From the NCBI RefSeq assembly GCF_000172075.1, contig NZ_ABIC01000022.1, positions 1 through 64,000 on the forward strand: DNA of 64,000 nucleotides, written 5' to 3'. Of this stretch, positions 55,806-64,000 are shown in pieces. The notes under the pieces were generated by a model. The model was not told the origin of the DNA, made no database searches, and was given only the letters and a program-made list of their open reading frames with translations. Source of the DNA: Shewanella benthica KT99 (GTDB lineage Bacteria > Pseudomonadota > Gammaproteobacteria > Enterobacterales > Shewanellaceae). The translations under genes and the position numbers were made by a program. Numbering within the stretch: position 1 is the first letter of the stretch; each line of letters starts with the position of its first letter.

Positions 55806-57248
55806 CATACGTAGGATCTTAAGCAAAAACTCAATATCTACATGATTAACCAATGTTATTTAATAAAAGTTGGAAGTTGTACTCATCTCATGATCAAATA
55901 GTAAGTGCGAACCACTAATCAATGAATTTTAACGCGATTCCTAAGCAACTGACAAGTGTTCTTAACTCATGCAACATCACTCAATTAGCCAAACAGTGTC
56001 ATTTCATGCAGCGGATGCGCAACATTTCACCCATGCAGTTGGTGCTGGCAATCCTCAATACTTTGGGAACCAGAACCAATATTAACCTTGCTGATATTCA
56101 TAAGAATTTATGCAGCCAACATGACATCGGGATCAACTATAATCCCTTTCATAATAAACTAAAAAACCAGAGTTAACTCAACTACTTAGAACTCTTGTCG
56201 AACAAGCCGCTAACGAGTGGCTACTCGAGTTAGTGCATAGAGTATTACCGAGTGAATACCCCTTTAAGTCGATAGAGGCTCATGATGCTAGCTCCCTCAA
56301 ATTGCACATTGGTTTAACTAAAGAGTTTCCCGGCCGATTCACCAAGACTCACCCGGCAGCCATGGAGTGACACGTGACCACGGATTTGATGTCTGGTCAT
56401 TACAATTATCTGGGTATTTCTCCCGATTCAGAAAGTGAGCGGCACTATAATCCCTTTGCTTATGAAATACAGGACACCTTGCTGCTCATGGACGCGGGTT
56501 ACTTTAATATTGATTACTGCTATCAAGCAGACAAACACGGTGGTCATGTAATTATGCGAACCAATGGTAAAATTAATCCCGATATAAAAGCGGCTTTTGA
56601 TAGCCAAAGACTTGCGATAGAAGGGTTAATCGGTAAAAAATTAAAGCAACTTAAATGGCATCGAGAGCAAATAATCGACCTCGATGTTCAGTGGAAAAGC
56701 AAGCCAGGAACTCATCGATTAATCGCCTTCTGGGATAGAAATAAATCGGCGATTGGTTACCTCATCACCAACCTAAAGTGAGCACAATTCAGCGCTGATA
56801 AAGTAAGTGAATTATATGGATTACGCTGGCAAATAGAATTATTCTTCAAGGAGTTAAAGTCATACAGCGGTTTAAAAACCTTCAATACTCGAGATAAAAG
56901 CATTGCCGAAAGTCTCGTGTGGGCGAGCATGCTTACCTTACTATTAAAGCGCTTTATCGCGAGGGCGAGCGGCCTAATACACCAAGTGACTATATCTACG
57001 CAAAAAGTCGCACGGTGTGCAAACGATTGGCTGCCTGACATTTTAAAAGCACTGTTATCTGGACGTGAATACAGGATCAAAAAGACACTAAGGAAATGGT
57101 GCCGTTACTTCAGTGAGTATGCTTGCCGCGCTCATCCTAAAAGAGATAATCAGACGCTTTTTGTACAACTAACAGAAACTCATGTCTGAGAATCCAGCTA
57201 TAACCCCTCATATTTAAAGGGCTACAGCTCCTTAAGGACTAACATATG
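55806..57248 (+). mobile_element. IS4-family insertion sequence, decayed
   Basis: Inverted ends CATACGTAGGATCTTAAG and (minus strand) CATATGTTAGTCCTTAAG enclose about 1.44 kb. A perfect 10-bp direct repeat AATCACGACT flanks the element (55796-55805 and 57249-57258), the length expected for IS4. The transposase carries a frameshift and two stops. Confidence 0.85.
55922..57189 (+). pseudogene. IS4-family transposase with frameshift and two stops
   Basis: The frame starts MNFNAIPKQLTSVLNSCNIT. One base is missing from an A run near 56160 (KLK/KPELTQLLRTLVEQ). A TGA at 56368-56370 replaces the Trp of AAMEWHVTTDL, and a TGA at 56779-56781 splits ITNLK from AQFSADKVSELYGLRWQIEL. The DDE-type core is otherwise readable: HDASSLKLHIGL, LLMDAGYFNIDYC, and YGLRWQIELFFKELKSYSGL with the Y-x2-R-W-x2-E signature. 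Total length would be about 420 residues. Confidence 0.88.
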
Positions 57249-57274
57249 AATCACGACTAGAAGTGAGATTGACG

Positions 57275-58010
57275 ATGAAAACGCCTGAAGCTAGTTTTTT
57301 TGAATGGCAACGCCAGTTTGGTTCTGAAATTGATTGTTTAAACCACCTTCCCTTAGCGAAGTGGTTTTGGGCCATCTACTTTCTCGGCTCAGATAAAGGC
57401 AGCATTTCAGCATTGAGGCTCAGTAAACTCATTGAGGTTAATTGGCGAACGGCACGCTTAATATTGAGCAAGTTGAGAACGGCAATGGGTCATAGAGACA
57501 GTCTATATAGGCTTTCAGGTCTCATTGAAATTGATGATGCCTTCGTTGGGGGAAAAGAGAAAAGGTAAACGCGGACGTGGAGCCGCAGGGTAAACGCCTG
57601 TGTTAATTGCTGTTGAAAGCAAAGGGAAACGCGCGGGATTTATCGCTATGCAGGCCGTCGACAGTGTTTGTCATGAAGCCGTTAACGATTTTGTTGCTAG
57701 GCACTTAAATGCACAGCAAGAAGTTCATACTGACGGACTAGCCGCTTTGAATATCATAGATAACACTCAACAGCATGAAGCTAGGGTTACACCGAGTGAG
57801 TTGGTCGATGAATGGTTGCCTTGGGTTCATATTGCAATAGGTAACTTAAAAGCCTTTTTACTCGGCACATTTCATGGAGTTTCGGGAAAATACCTTCACG
57901 AATACCTTAGTGAGTTCTGTTATCGGTTTAACCGAAGAAAAATGGAAAAAGAAATCCCTAATAGGCTGTTAAATCTGGCAATAATTCATGCGCCTGTACA
58001 TTCGTACTGA
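57275..58010 (+). pseudogene. IS1595-family transposase, internally deleted
   Basis: The start MKTPEASFFEWQRQFGSEID is typical of the IS1595 (ISXO2-like) family, but the zinc ribbon that should follow is missing: after CLNHL the sequence jumps to PLAKWFWAIYFLGSDKGSIS. The core IEIDDAFVGGK is followed by a frameshift near 57560, and a TAA in the region GKRGRGAAG/TPVLIAVESK. The second part ends at FCYRFNRRKMEKEIPNRLLN, the family C-terminus. It lies 17 bases after the IS4 target duplication. Confidence 0.85.
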
Positions 58011-58025
58011 GTGAGGTACATAAGC

Positions 58026-58166
58026 ATGTTATATTATGCCATAGTTAAGCCCGCCAAACTCAGTACACTGACTCGAGGAGAAAGCTTGCATTGGCTCATG
58101 AATAAGCTGAACGGTGAGCAAGGTAGTGAGACTGATGATCAGTTAACCCTTGTTCCCAGAGAGTAG
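58026..58166 (+). CDS. Small open frame between IS1595 remnant and hrpB
   Basis: A 46-codon frame starts ATG with GAGG nine bases upstream: MLYYAIVKPAKLSTLTRGES, then LHWLMNKLNGEQGSETDDQL. It could be a small gene, a passenger of the IS or chance. I recognise no family. The rest of 58167-58267 shows nothing else. Confidence 0.3.
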   Translation: MLYYAIVKPAKLSTLTRGESLHWLMNKLNGEQGSETDDQLTLVPRE

Positions 58167-58267
58167 GTAACCAATCTGATCGAACGTATCATTTGTTGAG
58201 TCATAGCCAATGGCTTAAAGCTCAAAGCTAGAAAGAGGTTAGGGCGTATGCCATCCCAGCGGCAATC

Positions 58268-60898
58268 ATGTACACTGGGGCGCCATCAGCCATAGAGATC
58301 TCACCTCCCTTGAATCAGTTACCCATACACCAGCTGCTCTTACCCTTAAGAGAGGCTTTTCGTGCCAATAATCAAGTTATTCTGGAAGCGCCCACCGGTG
58401 CCGGAAAATCGACGGCATTACCACTAGCCATGCTAGATTGGAGTGAGCTGAAGGGCAAAATTTTGATGCTTGAACCCAGGCGCGTGGCGGCAAGGAGTGT
58501 GGCGCATTATATTGCCAGCCAGCGAGGCACTCAGATAGGTGCAGAGGTCGGTTATAGAGTTAGGGGCGAGTCTCGTTGCGGTACTTCGACCCGGTTAGAG
58601 ATAGTCACCGAAGGTATTTTGGCTCGCATGATCCAGCAAGATCCCGAGTTAAGCGGAATCGCGTTGATTATTTTCGATGAGATCCATGAGCGCCACCTCA
58701 CGACTGATCTTGGTTTGGCGTTGGCGCTGGAGATCCAGGGATCATTTCGAGAAGATCTTAAGATCTTGGCCATGTCGGCTACGCTTGCAGGCTTGCCACT
58801 GTCGACTCTGATGCCTGATGCCTGCTCATTGCAGAGTGAGGGCCGCAGTTTTCCAGTCGAGCTAGGTTATCGAAGCCTGGCAGAATCTAAGGGGCGGAAT
58901 CAAGGGGCCAATCCTTATCAAAATAGCACCCAAATCTGGTTAGAACACATGGGGAAATGCATCGTCGACTTGCTCAATGGCGATGATAAGCACCTTGCTA
59001 GCATCGACGCCGATGTGGCGAGCGATATCGATTCTTCTGGCTCACTGCTTGCCTTCCTTCCTGGTCAGGGGGAGATCATGCGCTTACATGACTATTTATC
59101 TAAGCGTTTAGATCTTAATCTATTTTCTCTCTGCCCACTCTATGGCAGTCTGCCGGCTAAGGCTCAAGACAAGGCAATCGCTCCTGCCACAGACGGTAAG
59201 CGTAAAATCGTCTTGTCGACCAATGTTGCCGAGTCGAGTCTGACCATTGACGGTATCACCATGGTGGTCGATTCCGGTTATAAACGCCATGCCAGCTTTA
59301 ACCCTAAAACCGGGGTGACGCGCCTGGCACTCAAACGCATCAGTCAGGCATCTGCGGCCCAGCGTGCGGGGCGTGCGGGGCGTCTCTCTGCCGGTTATTG
59401 CCTGCGGCTCTGGAGTCAAGAGGAACAAGGGCGACTAATAAAGGCGGATGAGCCGGAAATTTTACACAGCGATCTGGTTCCCATGTCACTCGATGCCGCT
59501 TATTGGGGAGTGAAGGCGCTTAATGACTTGCCTCTGCTGACTCAGCCTTCGAAAGCCAATGAGACAGTGGCCTGGCAGTTGTTGGCCTTGTTAGAGCTGG
59601 TCGATGCACAGAGAAAGCTAACTCGCCATGGTAGTCAAGCTTATCAGTTGGGCTGTCATCCAAGACTGGCGCATATGTTACTCAAGGCAAAGACGCTTTC
59701 ACAAACTGAGGGAGATGATCATCTGGTGGGCTTAGCTTGTTTACTCGCCGGTATTTTAGAGTCCCGCTCCTTGGGTCGACATGGCGTCGATATCAGTAAC
59801 TACCTCAGAGAATCAATCCAGGGGGAAGCCGGTAAACAGGTACGTACCTGGATGAAAAAACTCAAGGTTAATATCGACCTGTCGCGGCTGGTCTCATCTG
59901 TGGGTTCCGGTGATATTGCCCTGTTATTAGCGCTGGCTTTCCCGGATCGTATAGCCAAGAGCCGAGGTGTGTCTGGCTATCAGTTGGCGAATGGTACCGG
60001 AGTCACTCTTGCGGAACATGATCCCTTAGCACGAGCCGATTGGCTGGTGGTGGCAGATTTTCAGGAGAGTGAGGGACGCACCAGTGGTCGAGTCTATTTG
60101 GCGGCCGAGATAGATGAAGATTTGTTTAACAAGCGATTATCTTTTCTGGTCAAGAGCCAAGATTATTGTGGCTGGGATGAGGCGAAAGGACGCTTTTTTG
60201 CCGAGTGTCGACAGAGGATCGGTCAAATTGTCTTGAGTAAGACGGCATCGAACCAGCCTGCACCCGAGCAGGTAAAAGCAGCCATATTTGAACAAATACG
60301 CAGTAAGGGATTGGAATTACTTGATTTTAACCATAAGACATTACAGCTTCAAAGTAGAGTTAAGCTAGCGTCCGAGCTAGATACAGATACCGGCTGGCCG
60401 GATATCGGCGAACAGCATCTTTTAGATACCTTGGAAGATTGGCTGGGGCCTTACATTAATGATGTAAGAAGCTTGTCACAACTGCGGGCCCTTGACTGTT
60501 ATACTCAGCTGCTTAATCTTTTTGAGTGGGACAAACGGCAGCGCCTCGACAAGCTTTTTCCCTGCCATTGGCCCATGGCGACCGGGACCAGAGCGGCAAT
60601 CACCTATGATGATGCAGGCAGGGCCAAGCTCAGTGTCAGATTACAAGAAGCATTAGGCATGGCTCAGAGTCCTATCTTAGCGAATGGCAAGCTAACGGTG
60701 ACCATGGAACTACTCTCTCCGGCGCGCAGACCTTTAGCCTTAACTGCCGATCTCGCCAGCTTCTGGCAAGGACCCTATGTCGAAGTTAAGAAAGAGATGA
60801 AAGGCAAGTATCCCAAGCACTTGTGGCCAGACGATCCTGCCAATACCCTGCCGACCCGTTTTACCAAGAAAAAAACATTAAGTAGAAATGATCGCTAG
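58268..60898 (+). CDS. hrpB: ATP-dependent helicase HrpB
   Basis: This 876-residue DExH-box protein has Walker A ILEAPTGAGKSTALPL (about residues 39-54), DEIHERHLTTD, LAMSATLAG, the helicase C motifs LSTNVAESSLTIDGI and QRAGRAGRL, the HA2 domain, and a C-terminal HrpB domain (LWPDDPANTLPTRFTKK). HrpB homologues act in RNA handling, but the exact role in bacteria is poorly known. In many gammaproteobacteria it precedes mrcB, as here. Confidence 0.94.
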   Translation: MYTGAPSAIEISPPLNQLPIHQLLLPLREAFRANNQVILEAPTGAGKSTALPLAMLDWSELKGKILMLEPRRVAARSVAHYIASQRGTQIGAEVGYRVRGESRCGTSTRLEIVTEGILARMIQQDPELSGIALIIFDEIHERHLTTDLGLALALEIQGSFREDLKILAMSATLAGLPLSTLMPDACSLQSEGRSFPVELGYRSLAESKGRNQGANPYQNSTQIWLEHMGKCIVDLLNGDDKHLASIDADVASDIDSSGSLLAFLPGQGEIMRLHDYLSKRLDLNLFSLCPLYGSLPAKAQDKAIAPATDGKRKIVLSTNVAESSLTIDGITMVVDSGYKRHASFNPKTGVTRLALKRISQASAAQRAGRAGRLSAGYCLRLWSQEEQGRLIKADEPEILHSDLVPMSLDAAYWGVKALNDLPLLTQPSKANETVAWQLLALLELVDAQRKLTRHGSQAYQLGCHPRLAHMLLKAKTLSQTEGDDHLVGLACLLAGILESRSLGRHGVDISNYLRESIQGEAGKQVRTWMKKLKVNIDLSRLVSSVGSGDIALLLALAFPDRIAKSRGVSGYQLANGTGVTLAEHDPLARADWLVVADFQESEGRTSGRVYLAAEIDEDLFNKRLSFLVKSQDYCGWDEAKGRFFAECRQRIGQIVLSKTASNQPAPEQVKAAIFEQIRSKGLELLDFNHKTLQLQSRVKLASELDTDTGWPDIGEQHLLDTLEDWLGPYINDVRSLSQLRALDCYTQLLNLFEWDKRQRLDKLFPCHWPMATGTRAAITYDDAGRAKLSVRLQEALGMAQSPILANGKLTVTMELLSPARRPLALTADLASFWQGPYVEVKKEMKGKYPKHLWPDDPANTLPTRFTKKKTLSRNDR

Positions 60899-60945
60899 CT
60901 CCGGAGCTTAATCCCCGGGAGCTGAAACCTTTTTTCGGAATAAAG

Positions 60946-63288
60946 ATGACAAAGAAAGCCGTATCTAAACAAGGTGCTAAGAAAGCACCATCTAAAGCTA
61001 AGCCGCGTAAAAAGTCTTCGGCTAAAAAAGTATCCTCTGGCTGGGGCGGTAAAGTCTGGTCTATCGGCTGGAAGCTTGGCGTTATTGTCATCGCAGTTGT
61101 GTCTATTTACAGCATCTATCTGGATCAAATCATAGCGCGTAAATTTGAAGGGCAGAAATGGCACCTTCCCGCTCAGATATTCAGCCGTTCCATGGCCCTT
61201 TATCCCGGCGCTGCAGTCAGTCATGGCCAATTAATTTCAGAGCTTAAGTTACTCGGTTATCGCAAGGTCGCCAATCCCAGACAGGTCGGTGAGTTTTCCG
61301 CATCCAGAACCAGAGTCGATCTCTGGCGTAGGCCTTTTCTACATCCTCAAGGGGATCAGGCGGAGCAGAGGGTGATGATCAGCTTCGATTCTCAAGGTGT
61401 GAGTGCTATTTCTCGATCCCAAGATCATCGTCAACTGGCTGTGTTCCATCTCGAACCGGTATTACTGGATAGAATCATCACAGGTGATGGTGAAGATAGG
61501 GTGTTTGTGAAAGTCGATAAGATGCCGTCATCGATTATAGAAGCCCTTATTTTGGTCGAAGACAGAAGTTTCTACGAACACTACGGCGTAAACCCTTTAG
61601 CCATCCTCCGCGCCTTGATGGTCAACATCAGCGCGGGAAGAACGGTGCAGGGGGGCTCGACACTGACCCAGCAGCTGGCTAAAAACTTCTTCCTGTCGAG
61701 CGAGCGTTCACTGGTGCGTAAGGCCCGTGAAGCCTTGATGGCCTTGATCATCGATTTCCGTTATGGCAAAGATGAGATCTTAGAAGCGTATCTTAATGAA
61801 GTCTATATGGGGCAAGATAAAGCCCGTGGCGTACATGGAATGGGGCTGGCGTCTCAGTTTTATTTTGGTCGTCCTATCGCCGAATTGACTCTGTCTCAAC
61901 AGGCTTTCTTAGTCGCCGTGATTAAGGGTCCTTCTTATTACAATCCCTGGCGTTCTCCTGAGCGTGCTCAGGAGCGACGAGACTTGGTGCTTAGGCTCTT
62001 GATGGAAGGGGGAAAGATCTCTGTTGCCCAATACAAGGCCGCTGCCGAATCTCCTCTAGGCTTGAGAAAGTCAGATAGGCCTGTACATCAAAAGTTACCT
62101 GCCTTCTTTGCCGTGGTGAAACATGAACTGGCGAGACGCTTCGGAGATACCTTACTCAAGCAGTCGGGGATTAAGGTGTACACCACACTCGATCCTATGG
62201 CCCAGGAAGCGGCCGAAAAGTCGGTCAAGAAGGTGATGGCTCGATTAGGCAAAAATGAGCAGCAGCTTCAAGTGGGTATGGTGTTGACCGACAAGGCTAC
62301 AGCCGGTATCGCTGCTATGGTGGGAGATAAATCTCCGGGCTACCAGGGCTATAACCGCGCCGTTGAAATACGTCGTCCCATAGGGTCCCTGATAAAACCT
62401 TTTGTCTATGCCACTGCGCTCAAGCAAGCCGATAAATATAATCTGGCGACGCCACTGAAAGACCAGCCCATCACCTTGAAAAATGATCATGGGAAAACCT
62501 GGTCTCCACAGAATGTGACTAGGAAGTTTAGCGGCGAGGTGCCTCTGCTCACAGGCTTCAAGAAGTCGATGAATGTGCCCACGGTGAACTTGGGCATGGC
62601 TATCGGAGTCAGTAGTGTGGCCACGACCTTGGACAAGGCGGGTTGGAGGGAGAAAATCTCTGAGTATCCTTCTATGTTGCTGGGTGCGGTAAATGGCTCG
62701 CCCTTGATGGTGGCTCAGGTCTATCAGACCCTTGCCGATAATGGACGCTATCGTCGACTATCTTCTATCACAGCCGTGTTAGACAAGGATAATAATCCAC
62801 TGCCAATATTACCTATTCCTCAGAGTCAGGCGATAGATCCCGCGACAAACTTCTTGGTGCAATATGCCATGACTCAAGTGGTTCAATCTGGCACGGCGGC
62901 TCGTTTAGGTCAGGCATTCCCAGAGACTAGCCTTGCGGGTAAGACAGGCACCAGTAATGACTCCCGTGACTCCTGGTTTGCCGGTTTCGATGAACGTAAT
63001 GTGGTGGCAATCTGGGTTGGCCGCGATGATAACGGTAAGACTGGACTCTACGGCAGCAGCGGCGCCATGGCCGTTTACCAAGACTTCCTCAATAATCGTC
63101 CACCTATCAGTTTAAGGCGGGTTCCCGTCAATGGTGTGGTGAATGGTCACTTCGATCGTTTAACCGGTAAAGCGATGGAAGCGGGTTGTGAAAATACCAT
63201 TGCGCTACCAGCCTTGAGTGGCAGTTATCACCCGGCGAAAAACTGTGGCGAGCCCTTATCTTGGTGGCAGAAGCTCACGGGGAGTTGA
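60946..63288 (+). CDS. mrcB: Penicillin-binding protein 1B
   Basis: MrcB is a bifunctional peptidoglycan synthase. It has a basic cytoplasmic tail (KKAPSKAKPRKKSSAKK), one membrane helix (VIVIAVVSIYSIYLDQII), then a UB2H-like region. The glycosyltransferase domain has EDRSFYEHYGVNPLAILRAL and QGGSTLTQQLAKNFFLSSER. The transpeptidase domain has SLIKPFVY (SxxK), KSMNVP (SxN) and AGKTGTSNDSRD (KTG). The length of 780 is normal. GGAATAAAG precedes ATG. Confidence 0.96.
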   Translation: MTKKAVSKQGAKKAPSKAKPRKKSSAKKVSSGWGGKVWSIGWKLGVIVIAVVSIYSIYLDQIIARKFEGQKWHLPAQIFSRSMALYPGAAVSHGQLISELKLLGYRKVANPRQVGEFSASRTRVDLWRRPFLHPQGDQAEQRVMISFDSQGVSAISRSQDHRQLAVFHLEPVLLDRIITGDGEDRVFVKVDKMPSSIIEALILVEDRSFYEHYGVNPLAILRALMVNISAGRTVQGGSTLTQQLAKNFFLSSERSLVRKAREALMALIIDFRYGKDEILEAYLNEVYMGQDKARGVHGMGLASQFYFGRPIAELTLSQQAFLVAVIKGPSYYNPWRSPERAQERRDLVLRLLMEGGKISVAQYKAAAESPLGLRKSDRPVHQKLPAFFAVVKHELARRFGDTLLKQSGIKVYTTLDPMAQEAAEKSVKKVMARLGKNEQQLQVGMVLTDKATAGIAAMVGDKSPGYQGYNRAVEIRRPIGSLIKPFVYATALKQADKYNLATPLKDQPITLKNDHGKTWSPQNVTRKFSGEVPLLTGFKKSMNVPTVNLGMAIGVSSVATTLDKAGWREKISEYPSMLLGAVNGSPLMVAQVYQTLADNGRYRRLSSITAVLDKDNNPLPILPIPQSQAIDPATNFLVQYAMTQVVQSGTAARLGQAFPETSLAGKTGTSNDSRDSWFAGFDERNVVAIWVGRDDNGKTGLYGSSGAMAVYQDFLNNRPPISLRRVPVNGVVNGHFDRLTGKAMEAGCENTIALPALSGSYHPAKNCGEPLSWWQKLTGS

Positions 63289-63363
63289 TTTGAGGTTTGT
63301 ATGATAACAAGCCTCATCAATATCTTCTCGATTGCCCCTCGATAGGATAACAATTTAATACTG

Positions 63364-63395
63364 ATCATTCCCGCAATGCTTGTGGGCGGGAATCT
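63364..63395. repeat. Second REP copy after mrcB
   Basis: ATTCCCGCAATGCTTGTGGG, then CGGGAAT, matches 53551-53583 and carries the same flanking sequence. The region 63493-63522 (AGGCCAGTTCAGCTTCCATG, then CTTCTCGTTCAT) also matches 53662-53691 near the RAYT gene. The remaining bases of 63289-63796 hold no gene that I can support. Confidence 0.78.
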
Positions 63396-63796
63396 AGTGC
63401 CTTTTCATATGGCTAGATTGAATGCTGGCTCTTGATTTCATAAGAAGTATCCCTATACGCTTTGTGATTTCCAACCACTTCCATGTTTAAAGGCCAGTTC
63501 AGCTTCCATGCTTCTCGTTCATAGGCTCATGGCTATACCATATTCACCCAGCCTCTCGATCGAAGAGTATCACTTCGCGATACCTCACCCTGAAACCGAA
63601 AGTCACGGCCGCGTTCACACCAGCTATTGCTTCGAAAAAGGTGCTTCTTCGATTTGAATTTTACTGGCTAGTAACTCACTTTTGGACAAAAGCTTGTTAG
63701 TGCTTGTGCACTAACTTGTAAGATTCGTATTAGCAATAATATGGCAATATCACTGGGGCTACTTAATCTGTGGAAATAAGCTAAGTAACCATGACT

Positions 63797-63828
63797 GTAG
63801 AAAGAAGATCCTTAGCTCTTCTTTCTAC
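63797..63828. terminator. Palindromic hairpin near the 3' end of the last gene
   Basis: GTAGAAAGAAGA and TCTTCTTTCTAC form a perfect 12-pair stem around TCCTTAGC. It lies 17 bases past the stop of the minus-strand gene that runs off the window. The T run is weak, so it may act as a processing or attenuation structure. Confidence 0.55.
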
Positions 63829-63844
63829 TAATCCATAAATATAA

Positions 63845-64000
63845 TTATGCTGTTTTGAAGATCAAATTCTTAGTATCTGCAATCAGCAATAACTCATCAG
63901 GTCTTTTGTCTCCTTTTATGTTTTTATGAATGTTGATCGCAAGATTTCCCTCTAAAGCCTCTAAGTCATCTATGTTCTTTAAGATTGACTCGCGGGTTTT
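63845..64000 (-). CDS. Unidentified protein, C-terminal 51 residues (partial)
   Basis: An uninterrupted minus-strand frame runs from the end of the window to a TAA at 63847-63845. It reads KTRESILKNIDDLEALEGNL, then AINIHKNIKGDKRPDELLLI and ADTKNLIFKTA. The composition is protein-like (Lys, Asp, Leu, Asn rich). No family is recognised from this tail. Confidence 0.6.
   Translation of the reverse strand, partial: KTRESILKNIDDLEALEGNLAINIHKNIKGDKRPDELLLIADTKNLIFKTA

Noticed and set aside
60895..61230. Minus-strand frame of 111 codons opposite mrcB
   Set aside because: Antisense to the well-supported PBP1B start region, without a leader or recognisable domain.

Overview
The window looks like a chromosomal segment of a Shewanella-type marine gammaproteobacterium. 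This rests on gene content and synteny: a PutA of about 1,060 residues without an N-terminal ribbon-helix-helix, ygiM/pit, ygiF and glnE, the cydDC and panBC-folK-pcnB-gluQ-dksA-sfsA blocks, mpl-ubiX-hpt, and many decayed insertion sequences. The IS load and the cydDC neighbourhood would fit a cold or deep-sea lineage, but the species cannot be fixed from sequence alone.

Layout. 1-1233: 3' end of a 23S rRNA gene, 5S rRNA, terminator, and a 285-bp tandem duplication that re-copies the 5S 3' end and the terminator. 1240-7076: insertion-sequence graveyard, with an IS21-family element nested in an IS630-family element and an IS30-family element inside a frameshifted chemoreceptor gene. 8.0-16.9 kb: dbpA, an RhlE-type helicase, two small DUF proteins and cydDC. 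17-20.2 kb: putA, followed by a decayed ISAs1 element with clear target duplications. 21.5-26.1 kb: ygiM, the pit phosphate-transport pair with a candidate Pho box, and divergent ygiF. 26.3-33.6 kb: a minus-strand cassette of a potassium channel, a tandem ribbon-helix-helix-like protein, DUF2491, PspA, DUF2170, a membrane-anchored polyamine synthase-like enzyme, DUF350 and a lipoprotein. It sits between ygiF and glnE, which are neighbours in E. coli. 36.7-38.5 kb: an orphan DUF4347 protein, a small membrane protein and a porin fragment, the first two behind candidate sigma-54 promoters. 38.5-53.4 kb: fetB, mpl, ubiX, hpt, yadGH, panCB, folK-pcnB, gluQ, dksA, sfsA and pepB. 53.5-58.2 kb: a REP-associated tyrosine transposase with its repeats, thpR, and dead IS4 and IS1595 elements. 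58.3-63.3 kb: hrpB and mrcB. The end holds a second REP locus and the C-terminus of an unidentified minus-strand gene.

The most interesting unit is the PspA cassette. Two of its promoters carry the same 13-bp palindrome GACATAATATGTC directly over the -35 box (29604-29616 and 33587-33599). The first has a second copy just downstream of the predicted start site. The cassette encodes its own ribbon-helix-helix-like protein (27163-27492), and a perfect 28-bp palindrome lies just upstream of that gene. This suggests a self-regulated membrane-stress or polyamine-linked envelope system with a locally encoded regulator. Other strong signals are the AUU start of pcnB with a good Shine-Dalgarno, two GG-N10-GC promoters, and an interlocked set of mobile elements whose ends and duplications can be read directly.
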